Below are positions 53,129 through 60,966 of a stretch of DNA of 64,000 bases, in pieces. The position numbers and the translations under genes were made by a program. The notes below the pieces were generated by a model. The model made no database searches. It saw only the letters and a list, made by a program, of their open reading frames with translations, and was not told the DNA's origin. Source of the DNA: Natronococcus occultus SP4 (GTDB taxonomy: Archaea; Halobacteriota; Halobacteria; Halobacteriales; Natrialbaceae); NCBI RefSeq assembly GCF_000328685.1, contig NC_019974.1:2161001-2225000 (forward strand), written 5' to 3'. Each line of letters opens with the position of its first letter. Positions within the stretch are counted from its first letter, which is position 1.

Positions 53129-53913
53129 TCGTCACCACCCCCCGTTTCGGGGTTGTAAACCGCGCTGTTGTCTGGGAGTTCACTTGGTTCTCGGTTGATA
53201 TCGTCGAGTGCTTCGTTAGGATCTGGAAGTTCGTCAAGTCGGGTGTCGCCTGCTTCCCGGTTCATAATCTTGTTAATATGCAACTCCGGTGGCAGGGATA
53301 CACGTTCGAACATCGCGATGAACGAGTTTACCCCGTCTTGAGCCCTGTCTTCTACTTCTAAGTCCATTTTAGCGTGCATCTCGCTGTAGGCTCTGGCGTG
53401 CGGCGAAATCTTCTCTTTAACAGCTTCGATGAGTTTTGGGAATCGCCGGATTTCTCTATTCGAGGTTTCACCCATATACGACGTACGGGCCGTATTGGTT
53501 TCCGGGTTGTACGCGTCTACTTCGACCGCCTTCCCGTACCTGCTAACATCGATACTAACCAACCGCTCCTTCCCAACCTCGTTGTCATTCCAGTCCAGCA
53601 CTACCAAATCTTCCCACTGCGCCTGACTCAATTCGTGTCCTTCAGCATTCCCAGTTTCACCCTCCAAGACGTGCAGGAACACGTGCTGGGCTTCTGCCAC
53701 TAATCCAACCACGATAGCTGCGATGAAGATTGCGTATGGGGCTGCTAGTATGACTACTGCGACAGCAACCCACGCCGTGTCAGGGATATCTCCAACTGAA
53801 AGGTCAAGCAGTACCCACGCTGACAGCGTTACGAATGCCGTGCCAAAGATCGTGGTTAGGACGATGTACCTTCTTCGCCAAATCAATCGCAAGAGTATGA
53901 TTAGTCCCCTCAT
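53125..53913 (-). CDS. two-TM membrane protein with large cytosolic domain
   Basis: Two N-terminal membrane helices (YIVLTTIFGTAFVTLSAWVLL and VAVAVVILAAPYAIFIAAIV) precede a 190-residue acidic domain facing the cytosol. ATGA overlap ties it to the ATPase, so the pair may act as membrane docking plus motor. It lies one base after the preceding gene. Known pleolipoviruses have no obvious equal that I can name. Confidence 0.7.
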   Translation of the reverse strand: MRGLIILLRLIWRRRYIVLTTIFGTAFVTLSAWVLLDLSVGDIPDTAWVAVAVVILAAPYAIFIAAIVVGLVAEAQHVFLHVLEGETGNAEGHELSQAQWEDLVVLDWNDNEVGKERLVSIDVSRYGKAVEVDAYNPETNTARTSYMGETSNREIRRFPKLIEAVKEKISPHARAYSEMHAKMDLEVEDRAQDGVNSFIAMFERVSLPPELHINKIMNREAGDTRLDELPDPNEALDDINREPSELPDNSAVYNPETGGGDE

Positions 53914-53914
53914 T

Positions 53915-54505
53915 TTAGAACACCTGTCTATGATCCGTATTCATCGCTTTATAAGTCAATACTCCAACCAATAGCACGATTCCGCCAGTAACAGCCAAGG
54001 CAGTACCAACACCAACCCACACCGTTGACCACGCTGGTGCGCCAGAGAAGGCACCAAACCTGCTGTCGAGAGTACCCCACATTCCGCCATCCGCCATCAC
54101 GCTCACTGCTCGAGTACCGTGGTCACCTACCGTGAATTCGATGGTCTTCTCTTCACCGCTCGAGAGCGTGACTTGATCGAATGGGATTTCTTGATCGTCT
54201 CCTTCATCCATTTCCGTCCAAACGCCTGCATCGGTGAGGGTGAACGTGGTGCGGCTGTCGGCTTCAACTGTCAGGTGTAGTGTGCGTTCTTCCCATTCGT
54301 AGTCTGTGATGCGGGCGTCATCTGAAAATTGGTGTACTACCGATTCGTCCTCATCTTCTTCGTCGTCTTCGTCTTGCCACGGAGCCTCATCGCCGTCACC
54401 GTTGTCGTCTTCAGCAGCTGCGGGCGTGGCAACAACTCCGACACCAACAGTGGATATCAATACTGCAAATATGATGATTAACCTATACATCCATCTGAAA
54501 ATCAC
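53915..54505 (-). CDS. signal-peptide protein with C-terminal TM (ORF7-like)
   Basis: The 196-residue protein has a Sec-type signal (LIIIFAVLISTVGVGVVATPAAA), a very acidic stretch, a beta domain (LHLTVEADSRTTFTLTDAG, EKTIEFTVGDHGTRAVSVM) and a C-terminal TM helix (VGVGTALAVTGGIVLLVGVLTY). It would be an externally exposed, membrane-anchored protein. Order and topology match ORF7-type genes of pleolipoviruses. Confidence 0.7.
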   Translation of the reverse strand: MIFRWMYRLIIIFAVLISTVGVGVVATPAAAEDDNGDGDEAPWQDEDDEEDEDESVVHQFSDDARITDYEWEERTLHLTVEADSRTTFTLTDAGVWTEMDEGDDQEIPFDQVTLSSGEEKTIEFTVGDHGTRAVSVMADGGMWGTLDSRFGAFSGAPAWSTVWVGVGTALAVTGGIVLLVGVLTYKAMNTDHRQVF

Positions 54506-54540
54506 AGTTCACGAGGGAAAAACTGAACGCGAAACAGGGG

Positions 54541-54753
54541 TTAGAACGGCATCAATGCCCAGAACAAGCTTTCAACAATCGTCCACACCACAAGGCCGAT
54601 CTCGTACGCGAGATTGATCCCTGTCACGTACCAGAAACCGAACGCGACCGCCAACCCGCCAATCACTGGGAGGGTTGCGGCTACGACGCGGGCTGCGTCC
54701 CCAGTCAGACTGAGGTATCGCAGGAACTTGTTGAATATTAGTGCGTGTATCAT
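54541..54753 (-). CDS. 70-aa two-TM membrane protein (ORF6-like)
   Basis: This small protein has two membrane helices (VVAATLPVIGGLAVAFGFWYV and LAYEIGLVVWTIVESLFWAL). The ATG overlaps the spike gene's stop by four bases, so it is coupled to it. Similar small TM proteins follow the spike in pleolipoviruses. Confidence 0.7.
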   Translation of the reverse strand: MIHALIFNKFLRYLSLTGDAARVVAATLPVIGGLAVAFGFWYVTGINLAYEIGLVVWTIVESLFWALMPF

Positions 54754-56933
54754 CGTTCACCACCACCGTTGATGTTGACCTCATCCGGAAGGAAGCCGTT
54801 GAGGGAATTCACGGCTGACAGGAGGATCGTCACAATCAGACCCACCCCGAACAATCCAGCCAACCACACAATCCAATCATCGTCGTCATCGACGAATCCA
54901 GAACCACCGCCAGTGTCGTCGCTGATGGTTACTTGCAGCTCCTCCTGCGACTCCTGTTCCGCTTCGTAGGCTTGTTGCAGGCGTTCGATCATCTCCTCCT
55001 GCGATGCGTCAGGTTCGATCAATTCACGCTCTGGGAACGTCAATTCGTCCCCTCCACCATCCACTCCAGTGATCGTGAATGGTGCAGCGAGTTCGTTCGC
55101 GAGGATATCACCTTCGGTTTCATCCGCCGCCGAAATGTACTCTTCCTGTGTGAAGATTTCCATCGACTGCGAATCAGTTTCAACGACAACCTCAACTCCA
55201 CCACTCAGATTCTGAGTTTCACTCGCCTCCTCTAAATCGCCTTCAGAGTCAGTCCACTGAACGACAAACTCACGATTACTACCCCCCTGAACGTCCAAGG
55301 ATGCCTCGCCGTCCTCAGGATCCTCTTCATCAGCGAGTACGTCACCACTGTCGTCGTACACCCTGACAGTCGCATCTTCTACCGGATCATCGTCCCCGTC
55401 ACGCACTGCGAACTCGACTGGATAGGCTAGATCCTCTGGTTCCGTCGCGTTGTTGACTTCAGCAGCCAAGTAAAAGCTTCCATCACGTTCACTGGGATCT
55501 ATTTCTTCGCCAACAGTCAAGTATTCACCTCCTGGTTGCGTCCAGAACAACACCCCTTCATATTCCGAACCAGCGGATTCAATCACTGCCGACTGCTCTC
55601 CCTCCGGCATCCCAACTGAACGGTAGACGGCCGCGGCTTCGTTAGCGTCCTCCCACTCCTCGGTGTCGGCTACGTCAAGGATCGCACTCGCGCCACTGAC
55701 TTCTTCAACAGTGATCTCCCCCTCCGAAGCGGGTTCATACAACGTTTCAGTGATGTCTTCAGCGTACGCGGGTTCCTCTTCCCGGAGCGTAATTATGTCT
55801 TCGTGGACTTCCATCCACTCCTCACAGTCAACTAATACACTGTTAGTCGCGCCATCACCAGTATCAACACGACTTTCAGCGTTAAACTGCTTCGTGATCG
55901 GGTTGCCCCTACCTGCCCCATCCCACGATCGAATGGTTGACAGTGGTTGTTCTATCGTTTCGTCGTCCCAATCACTGTCAAGACTTGGGGGGTCATTGTC
56001 TGGCCACGACGCCCAGGGGGCTACCCACGTTTCGTTACCATTGTGGTCTCCGCGATTCGTAACTGGGACTAGTACCGTTTCACCGTCAGCGAGTGGATAT
56101 TCAACGACAGCGTTCGATGATCCGTCATCCTCTTCTAAACCACCTTCGGCGTTGAAATTATCTGTATACAGATCAGCTACATTACCCCACCAAAGACCGA
56201 TTGAATTATCGCTACCTATTGTTTCCTGGAAAGCGTTACCGTCCTCGTCGTACCCTAGCGCCAAAATTAAATCTTCTGCGTCGATATCGTCGTTAACTTC
56301 TTCGACGACGTAAGCACGTTGTGATACCTGGTGCATCAATTCTGTCCACGTCTGCAAGAAGTTCTGCTCGATTTGCGATATGCTTTCTTCTGCTTCTTCA
56401 ACTGCGGCGGCTTCGACTTCTTCGTGCGTCTTACCGTCCTGAGCTTCTGCAACTACTCTGTATTGGACGTTGTTCCTGATGAAGTCGCTCAGCATCACCA
56501 ACTGATTCTCGATGCTGGTCAGGAATAGGTCAGTCCAATTCATCATCTCGGTGGCGCTACTGTAAATATCGTCTTGCAAATAGTCAGCAAGGGCGTCCTC
56601 CGCATCATCCTCATCCATAAATCCATCCGCCCATTCTGGTTCTTCACCGGTTAGGGCGGTTTGCCAGGCTGCGACGTCTTGCCTGATTTCACTGCCCATT
56701 ACGTGAAGGGCTTCCTCCATATCCTCAGGGTCTTCCTCGTCGGCAGTGGCAGTGCTTACACCTGTGCCTGCGACTGCAGCGGCGGTGGCTGTGGCTGCCA
56801 TCGCCTTCATCATTTGACGCCTTCGTAGTTCGTGCCGGTCTGGTGCTTGTACTGTGTCGTGTAATTCCCCGTCTATGTCGTCGTCACCTCCGTCAAATTC
56901 TCGTGTCGTGTTTTCATTTTCAGTTGTACTCAT
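54750..56933 (-). CDS. large Tat-exported, C-terminally anchored spike-like protein
   Basis: This 727-residue protein begins with a twin-arginine signal (RRRQMMKAMAATATAAAVAG from residue 37) ending near TATA-DEE. The ectodomain has long helices with conserved W (about 70-210), then beta domains that are Asp/Glu-rich, and a predicted coiled coil near 655-670 (SQEEMIERLQQAYEAEQESQEE). It ends in a single TM helix (WIVWLAGLFGVGLIVTILLS) and a short inner tail. This is the topology of the pleolipovirus VP4 spike. It is larger than known spikes. Sequence homology was not tested. Confidence 0.78.
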   Translation of the reverse strand: MSTTENENTTREFDGGDDDIDGELHDTVQAPDRHELRRRQMMKAMAATATAAAVAGTGVSTATADEEDPEDMEEALHVMGSEIRQDVAAWQTALTGEEPEWADGFMDEDDAEDALADYLQDDIYSSATEMMNWTDLFLTSIENQLVMLSDFIRNNVQYRVVAEAQDGKTHEEVEAAAVEEAEESISQIEQNFLQTWTELMHQVSQRAYVVEEVNDDIDAEDLILALGYDEDGNAFQETIGSDNSIGLWWGNVADLYTDNFNAEGGLEEDDGSSNAVVEYPLADGETVLVPVTNRGDHNGNETWVAPWASWPDNDPPSLDSDWDDETIEQPLSTIRSWDGAGRGNPITKQFNAESRVDTGDGATNSVLVDCEEWMEVHEDIITLREEEPAYAEDITETLYEPASEGEITVEEVSGASAILDVADTEEWEDANEAAAVYRSVGMPEGEQSAVIESAGSEYEGVLFWTQPGGEYLTVGEEIDPSERDGSFYLAAEVNNATEPEDLAYPVEFAVRDGDDDPVEDATVRVYDDSGDVLADEEDPEDGEASLDVQGGSNREFVVQWTDSEGDLEEASETQNLSGGVEVVVETDSQSMEIFTQEEYISAADETEGDILANELAAPFTITGVDGGGDELTFPERELIEPDASQEEMIERLQQAYEAEQESQEELQVTISDDTGGGSGFVDDDDDWIVWLAGLFGVGLIVTILLSAVNSLNGFLPDEVNINGGGER

Positions 56934-56956
56934 ATTCCTAAATTGAATTTATTGTT

Positions 56957-57169
56957 TTAACGACCAATTCGCTGAACAGCGTAGTACATCACCAACGCAC
57001 CCGCACCCGCGATAATCACTGCCGCAAGAGTTCCGGCCGGATCACTAGCCGAGTAAATGTTCGTAATGACTGATTCCTGGAAGAGCAACTGCGCGAAACC
57101 TTCAATAAAGGCGTAAAAGCCTAGCAACGCCTTGACAGGCATTTTCTTGATCTCATCTGTATCTACCAT
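56957..57169 (-). CDS. 70-aa membrane protein (VP3-like)
   Basis: Two hydrophobic segments (VKALLGFYAFIEGFAQLLF and TLAAVIIAGAGALVMYYAV) with a short charged start. It sits directly before the spike gene, like the internal membrane protein VP3 of pleolipoviruses. A 20-bp promoter-like motif 24 nt upstream is shared with the gene at 57281-58024. Confidence 0.7.
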   Translation of the reverse strand: MVDTDEIKKMPVKALLGFYAFIEGFAQLLFQESVITNIYSASDPAGTLAAVIIAGAGALVMYYAVQRIGR

Positions 57170-57192
57170 ACACGTATATTTTATTTGTCAAA

Positions 57193-57212
57193 TCGTAAAA
57201 ACTACACGCGAC
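57193..57212 (-). promoter_or_regulatory. shared promoter motif, copy 1
   Basis: On the minus strand GTCGCGTGTAGTTTTTACGA; the TTTTTACGA part sits at TATA distance from the start at 57169. Nearly identical to the motif at 58046-58065. Confidence 0.55.
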
Positions 57213-57280
57213 AGGTGGGGTCAAGGGGTCAAGACATACAACTAACCGTCAACTGAAAAATTGAAAAATGAACGAGTTGG

Positions 57281-58024
57281 TTAGTCTTTGCCACCAACAG
57301 CACCCAAGAACAACGACCCAACGAACAGCACGCCAACAACTACAACACCAATACCAACAGTGGTCAGTCCACCATCGTCAGTGAGGGCGGTTCCAGCAGT
57401 AGCAGTCGTGTAATCGACTTCATCAGGTTCCTCGTCGTACTCGATGTGCAGTTCGTATTCGGTGTAGTCACCATCCACGTCAAGTTCGGCGGCTCCAGTG
57501 TCGTCTTCATCGTCCAGGTGGACGTGGATTAGCTGTTCTTCTTCGGTGATATCAACCCACTCCTCATCTTCCTCATCGTACGCCTCGACGGTTACGGCAA
57601 CGTCAGTCATTTCGCCAAACTCGGCGTAGAGTTGGTCTGCGGTGTCGTCTTCATCTACTTCAACGTCGTATGTTTCTGCCTCATACACCAAGGTCATTGA
57701 CTCTGGGTGTGTGTCGTCAACTTCAACATCAAACTCGTCTGCATCCTCGTCAGAAACGTCGATTGCTACGGTCTCGTGCTCATCAACGTCTTCAAACAGT
57801 TCACTGGCCACTTCGCTGTCAGCGTCGTCTTCAACGGTTACGTCAAGGTCACCATCCTCAGCGGCGGTGATTAGTATCTGTGTGTGATCTCTATCGTCGT
57901 CCACCACTAGGGTGTCTTCGACTGGCAGATCTTCGTCGTCGTAGGCCATTGCGGATCCTACACCACCCGTGAGAGCGAGCATAGTTACCAGCAAGGCCAC
58001 GAACAGTTGATTAATTCGTGCCAC
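57281..58024 (-). CDS. secreted acidic beta protein with C-terminal TM
   Basis: This 247-residue protein (GTG start) has a Sec signal peptide (LFVALLVTMLALTGGVGSAMA), an extremely acidic strand-rich ectodomain and a C-terminal TM helix (TTVGIGVVVVGVLFVGSLFLGAV). It may be a second surface protein of the particle, or a scaffold similar to a short S-layer-like anchor. It shares the 20-bp promoter motif with the VP3-like gene. Confidence 0.7.
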   Translation of the reverse strand: MARINQLFVALLVTMLALTGGVGSAMAYDDEDLPVEDTLVVDDDRDHTQILITAAEDGDLDVTVEDDADSEVASELFEDVDEHETVAIDVSDEDADEFDVEVDDTHPESMTLVYEAETYDVEVDEDDTADQLYAEFGEMTDVAVTVEAYDEEDEEWVDITEEEQLIHVHLDDEDDTGAAELDVDGDYTEYELHIEYDEEPDEVDYTTATAGTALTDDGGLTTVGIGVVVVGVLFVGSLFLGAVGGKD

Positions 58025-58045
58025 ACATCTAGCTAAAATGTCAAC

Positions 58046-58065
58046 TCGTAAAAGCTACACGCGAC
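58046..58065 (-). promoter_or_regulatory. shared promoter motif, copy 2
   Basis: GTCGCGTGTAGCTTTTACGA on the minus strand, 22 nt ahead of the GTG at 58024; one change from copy 1. It overlaps the stop codon of the signal peptidase-like gene. Confidence 0.55.
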
Positions 58066-58676
58066 TACAGGGGTAGCACTACCACTGCACGTCCGTCAAT
58101 CCACTCTGACTTCACTGGCTCGTACTCTCCAGCTTGATCATACCTGTCCATCTCGTCACCAGCAGTGATCCATCCGTCGTGTGGTGCGGGGCAATTCCGC
58201 AGTTCCTCACAGTCTTCAGCACCGTCAACCAGTTCGGGATCCGTCTGTTGGTACCAGTTTTCGTCTTCCTCAACGTAGAAGTGGGCACGATGAACCGTTC
58301 CATTGTCGCTGGCGGGCGAGTCGAACACGATGATATCTTCTTCAGAAACTTCGCCATATCCGGTGTCGTGGATGATGGTTTCCCCGCCAGTGTATCCCAT
58401 TGATCCTGTTCCGATTGCGTGTGCGACTGGTAGTGATGCGACGACTGGTTCTACGATCACCGCGATGACTGTATTCGTGGTGTCGATGACGAGTAGGCCA
58501 GTGTGCCAGATTCCGGCCGCAATGATATCATCAATGAAGAGTAGTGCGACGACGCCTACGAGACCGCCGAGTGAAATTGCGCCGAGGAGTTCGTAGACCT
58601 TCACACTGGACAATATGTTCTGTTGATATTTATCTAGCACGCACGTTCGGGTGATATCACCCCTTGTCGCATACAT
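58065..58676 (-). CDS. Sec11-like signal peptidase I homologue
   Basis: The 203-residue protein has two N-terminal membrane helices and then the archaeal signal-peptidase pattern: catalytic Ser92 in GTGSMGYTGG, DIIVFDSP, the HR pair at 129-130 (TVHRAHF) and GWITAGDEMDRYD, where Asp174, Asp177 and Asp180 stand as in the GDNNxxxD box. It would cleave signal peptides of exported particle proteins. ATG 58676 is taken as start, but the TATA-like stretch close by also allows GTG 58640. First gene of the module. Confidence 0.78.
   Translation of the reverse strand: MYATRGDITRTCVLDKYQQNILSSVKVYELLGAISLGGLVGVVALLFIDDIIAAGIWHTGLLVIDTTNTVIAVIVEPVVASLPVAHAIGTGSMGYTGGETIIHDTGYGEVSEEDIIVFDSPASDNGTVHRAHFYVEEDENWYQQTDPELVDGAEDCEELRNCPAPHDGWITAGDEMDRYDQAGEYEPVKSEWIDGRAVVVLPL
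58649..58662. promoter_or_regulatory. palindrome GGGTGATATCACCC
   Basis: This perfect 14-bp palindrome lies in the divergent region between the signal peptidase-like and pilin genes. Operator candidate; its GGTGAT half could also act as ribosome-binding site for a GTG start at 58640. Confidence 0.45.
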
Positions 58677-58684
58677 TATAAAAA
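58677..58684 (+). promoter_or_regulatory. TATA box of the pilin gene
   Basis: TATAAAAA 26-33 nt ahead of the ATG at 58710. The opposite-strand gene uses the same small interval. Confidence 0.45.
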
Positions 58685-58709
58685 TGTCAGAAGTTAAATA
58701 CCATTTGCA

Positions 58710-59123
58710 ATGGTATTGCAAGAAACTAACATAGATGATGAACGCGCTGTTTCACCGGTTATCGGTGTGATTTTGATGGTAGCTATCACTGTGATACTCG
58801 CCGCTGTTATCGGTACTTTCGTACTCGGTCTAGGGGACGACGTTACCGAGTCAACTGCACCGACAGCAGACTTCGACTTCGATTATGAGGATGAACTAAC
58901 GGTAACACACGCTGGCGGTGACGCAATTCCGTCCAGTGAACTCGAAGTGCAGGCACCAAGTGAAGGTGAACCAGTAGACTTTGACGTTGACAGTGACGCG
59001 GATGTGTCTGCGGGTGATACTGCTACAGTTACTGCTGGTGATGGTGATACTGTTCAGGTGGTTTGGGATGCTGACGGTGCTGACTCCAGTCAAGTACTCG
59101 CTGAGTACGAGGTTACCGAGTAA
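58710..59123 (+). CDS. type IV pilin
   Basis: This 137-residue protein has the haloarchaeal pilin N-terminus DERAVSPVIGVILMVAITVI, where a prepilin peptidase would cut just before the hydrophobic helix, then a small acidic beta domain. Pilins form adhesion pili on the cell surface using host PilB/PilC. It is the last gene of the element, 276 bases from attR. It may help adhesion or alter virus reception, and no assembly genes accompany it. Confidence 0.88.
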   Translation: MVLQETNIDDERAVSPVIGVILMVAITVILAAVIGTFVLGLGDDVTESTAPTADFDFDYEDELTVTHAGGDAIPSSELEVQAPSEGEPVDFDVDSDADVSAGDTATVTAGDGDTVQVVWDADGADSSQVLAEYEVTE

Positions 59124-59398
59124 CGCTTAAGATTAGTTACTTTTTTGACAGTACAACACTAAATACGAGTGAGGCTACGATGTTGCTCATTCGCGCCTCA
59201 CTTTCTACTTTTTCTGTAAAGGTAGTCTGCCGGCAGAGCTTTAAGTACAATAATCTCGTTTGCAGTTACTATCGTGGCACGCAGAAGGGCCGTGACCCGC
59301 ATCGGGATGGAATGAGGACACCCCGATCACACGCGACAGTTAAAAGGAACCCCGCACCCCTCCGCAGGCTAGTGGATTCCAAGTAAATCGCGACGCAG
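59124..59398. other. right-end non-coding part of the element
   Basis: Ends at attR. It contains CACACGCGACAGTTAAAAGG (about 59329), which resembles the ACACGCGAC of the two promoter motifs, but no acidic gene. Confidence 0.35.
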
Positions 59399-59429
59399 CG
59401 GGCGCGACGGGATTTGAACCCGCGACATC
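59399..59429. repeat. attR, inside tRNA-Arg
   Basis: Covers the acceptor, T-arm and part of the variable/anticodon side of the tRNA. Identical to attL over 31 bases. Confidence 0.9.
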
Positions 59430-59471
59430 TTGGTCCGGAACCAAGAACTCTGTCCACTGAGCTACGCGCCC
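59399..59471 (-). tRNA. tRNA-Arg(CCG)
   Basis: On the minus strand GGGCGCG pairs with CGCGCCC, with discriminator G. The anticodon stem is CTTGG/CCAAG with loop TTCCGGA, giving anticodon CCG. The T-arm is GCGGG-TTCAAAT-CCCGT. CCA is not encoded. There is no intron. The element regenerates the 3' end of this intact gene. Confidence 0.95.
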
Positions 59472-59543
59472 TCTATAACGAATTACTGAGACCGGCCGTA
59501 TAACGGTTGCTTTTCGCGTCGAAACTCGCCCCTCGAACCCCGC

Positions 59544-59858
59544 CTACAGCGAGGACTCGGCGTCGGGGACGTCGACGGTCGCACCGTCCGGGGAGGCGGG
59601 CTCGGCGAGCTCGATCTCGATCCCGTTCTCGCGGGCGTCGACGGCCACAAGCCAGCCGGCATACCGGAAAGACAGGGACCGAAACCCGGAGTCGGGATCA
59701 CAGATCGAATCCAGCGTTTCGGGGTCGATCGCGTCGTAAAGCGGCACGAGTTCGACGGGATCGACCTCGTCGACCCGAGCGACCAGCTGGACGACCGCAG
59801 TACTCGTTCGTCGATCCTCGGTTGCGGCCACGCTCGTCGTCGGTCGGTGAGAGGTCAC
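59544..59858 (-). CDS. HalOD1 domain protein
   Basis: The 104-residue protein has the halobacterial output domain 1 pattern: AVVQLVARVDEVDPVELVPLYDAIDPETLDSI, then LSFRYAGWLVAVDARENGIEIEL. HalOD1 is found alone or behind sensor and receiver domains and is thought to act in signalling. First host gene right of the element. Confidence 0.88.
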   Translation of the reverse strand: MTSHRPTTSVAATEDRRTSTAVVQLVARVDEVDPVELVPLYDAIDPETLDSICDPDSGFRSLSFRYAGWLVAVDARENGIEIELAEPASPDGATVDVPDAESSL

Positions 59859-59952
59859 TACTAGCGGTGAGCGGAGCAGGAGTAAAGAAAATGACTCAAT
59901 TTTCCGGCGACAAGATGACAGAGAAGATCGATGTCCGGCGGCGCCGTCGTCC

Positions 59953-60852
59953 TTACTCCCGTCGGGGAACGTCGTGGCGACCGAACCCGTACCGCAGCCG
60001 GCTCGCCAGCCGTCGGGAGAAGCGGCCGTCGTCGGCCCGCGACCCGAACCGTTCGGAGAGCGCGGTGTAGATCAGCGGTAGCGGCACCTCCTGTGCGAGG
60101 GCCTCCTGAACCGTCCAGGTGCCCGTCGAGCCGCCCTCGACGCGGTCCGCGACGGTTCCCAGGTCGGAGCCCTCCTCGCGGAACGCCTCCTCGCAGAGCT
60201 CGAGCAGCCACGAGCGGATTACCGCGCCGTTGTTCCAGACCGAGGCCACGTCCTCGAGGTCCAGATCGTACCGCCCCTCGTGGAGCAGCTCGAACCCCTC
60301 ACCGTAGGCCTGCATCAGCGCGTACTCGACGCCGTTGTGGACCATCTTGACGTAGTGGCCCGACCCCGCAGCCCCCATCCGCTCGTGGCCGTCGGGCCCG
60401 GTCGCGACGGCGTCGAAGACGGGCGTGAGTTCGTCGTAGGCCCACTCGGGGCCGCCGATCATCAGCGAGAAGCCGAGTTCGGCACCCGCAGGACCGCCCG
60501 AAGTACCGCAGTCGAGATACGCCGCCGAGCAGGCCTCCGCGCGGCGCACGGAGTCCTCGAAGTAGGAGTTGCCGCCGTCGACGACGACGTCCTCGCTCTC
60601 GAGGTGGGGGTCGAGATCCTCGAGGGTCGCGTCGACGGCCTCGCCTGCGGGAACCATCAGCCAGATCCGCTTTTCCTCGCCGAGCCGGTCCGCCAGATCC
60701 GACACCGAGTCGGCCGGCTCCGCGCCCGCGTCGGCTGCGGTGGCGACGGCTTCGGGGTCGAGGTCGAAGGCAACGACGTTGTGGCCCACCCCGAGCACCC
60801 GCTCGACGACGATCTGTCCCATCCGTCCGAGTCCGATAACGCCCAGTTGCAC
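59953..60852 (-). CDS. gnd: 6-phosphogluconate dehydrogenase (decarboxylating)
   Basis: This short-type enzyme (299 residues) oxidises 6-phosphogluconate to ribulose 5-phosphate with NAD(P)+. GTG start at 60852 places the Rossmann motif VIGLGRMG at the N-terminus. VVDGGNSYFEDS, GTSGGPAGAELGFSLMIGG and the catalytic KMVHNGVEYALMQAYGEG are all present. In haloarchaea this gives NADPH and pentoses via the oxidative pentose phosphate route. Confidence 0.95.
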   Translation of the reverse strand: MQLGVIGLGRMGQIVVERVLGVGHNVVAFDLDPEAVATAADAGAEPADSVSDLADRLGEEKRIWLMVPAGEAVDATLEDLDPHLESEDVVVDGGNSYFEDSVRRAEACSAAYLDCGTSGGPAGAELGFSLMIGGPEWAYDELTPVFDAVATGPDGHERMGAAGSGHYVKMVHNGVEYALMQAYGEGFELLHEGRYDLDLEDVASVWNNGAVIRSWLLELCEEAFREEGSDLGTVADRVEGGSTGTWTVQEALAQEVPLPLIYTALSERFGSRADDGRFSRRLASRLRYGFGRHDVPRRE

Positions 60853-60966
60853 GAGTGGAGATGGGCGGGCGGAGGAAGTAGTGGTTGTGATTCGTCGCGG
60901 CTCCGCGGAAGTCGAAAGCGAGCACGACAGCTGTGGCCGCCGAAAACGCACTCGCGGTCGCGGCGA

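Larger units (their letters stand above)
24410..59429. mobile_element. 35-kb integrated provirus-like element in tRNA-Arg(CCG)
   Basis: The element is bounded by a perfect 31-bp direct repeat (24410-24440 and 59399-59429) corresponding to the 3' end of tRNA-Arg. The intact tRNA sits at the right end, and a tyrosine integrase gene lies 112 bases inside the left repeat. Gene content changes abruptly from metabolic host genes to small overlapping hypothetical genes, primase-helicase, recombinases and a membrane-virion-like module, with lower GC. I infer a pleolipovirus-like provirus or vesicle-forming integrative plasmid. No head, tail or terminase genes are present. Confidence 0.88.

Noticed and set aside
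42055-58721. Head-tail provirus
   Set aside because: No terminase, portal, capsid or tail gene is recognisable; all structural candidates are membrane proteins.
59180-59386. 68-residue plus-strand frame near attR
   Set aside because: Basic composition, no promoter, and it ends in the tRNA flank.
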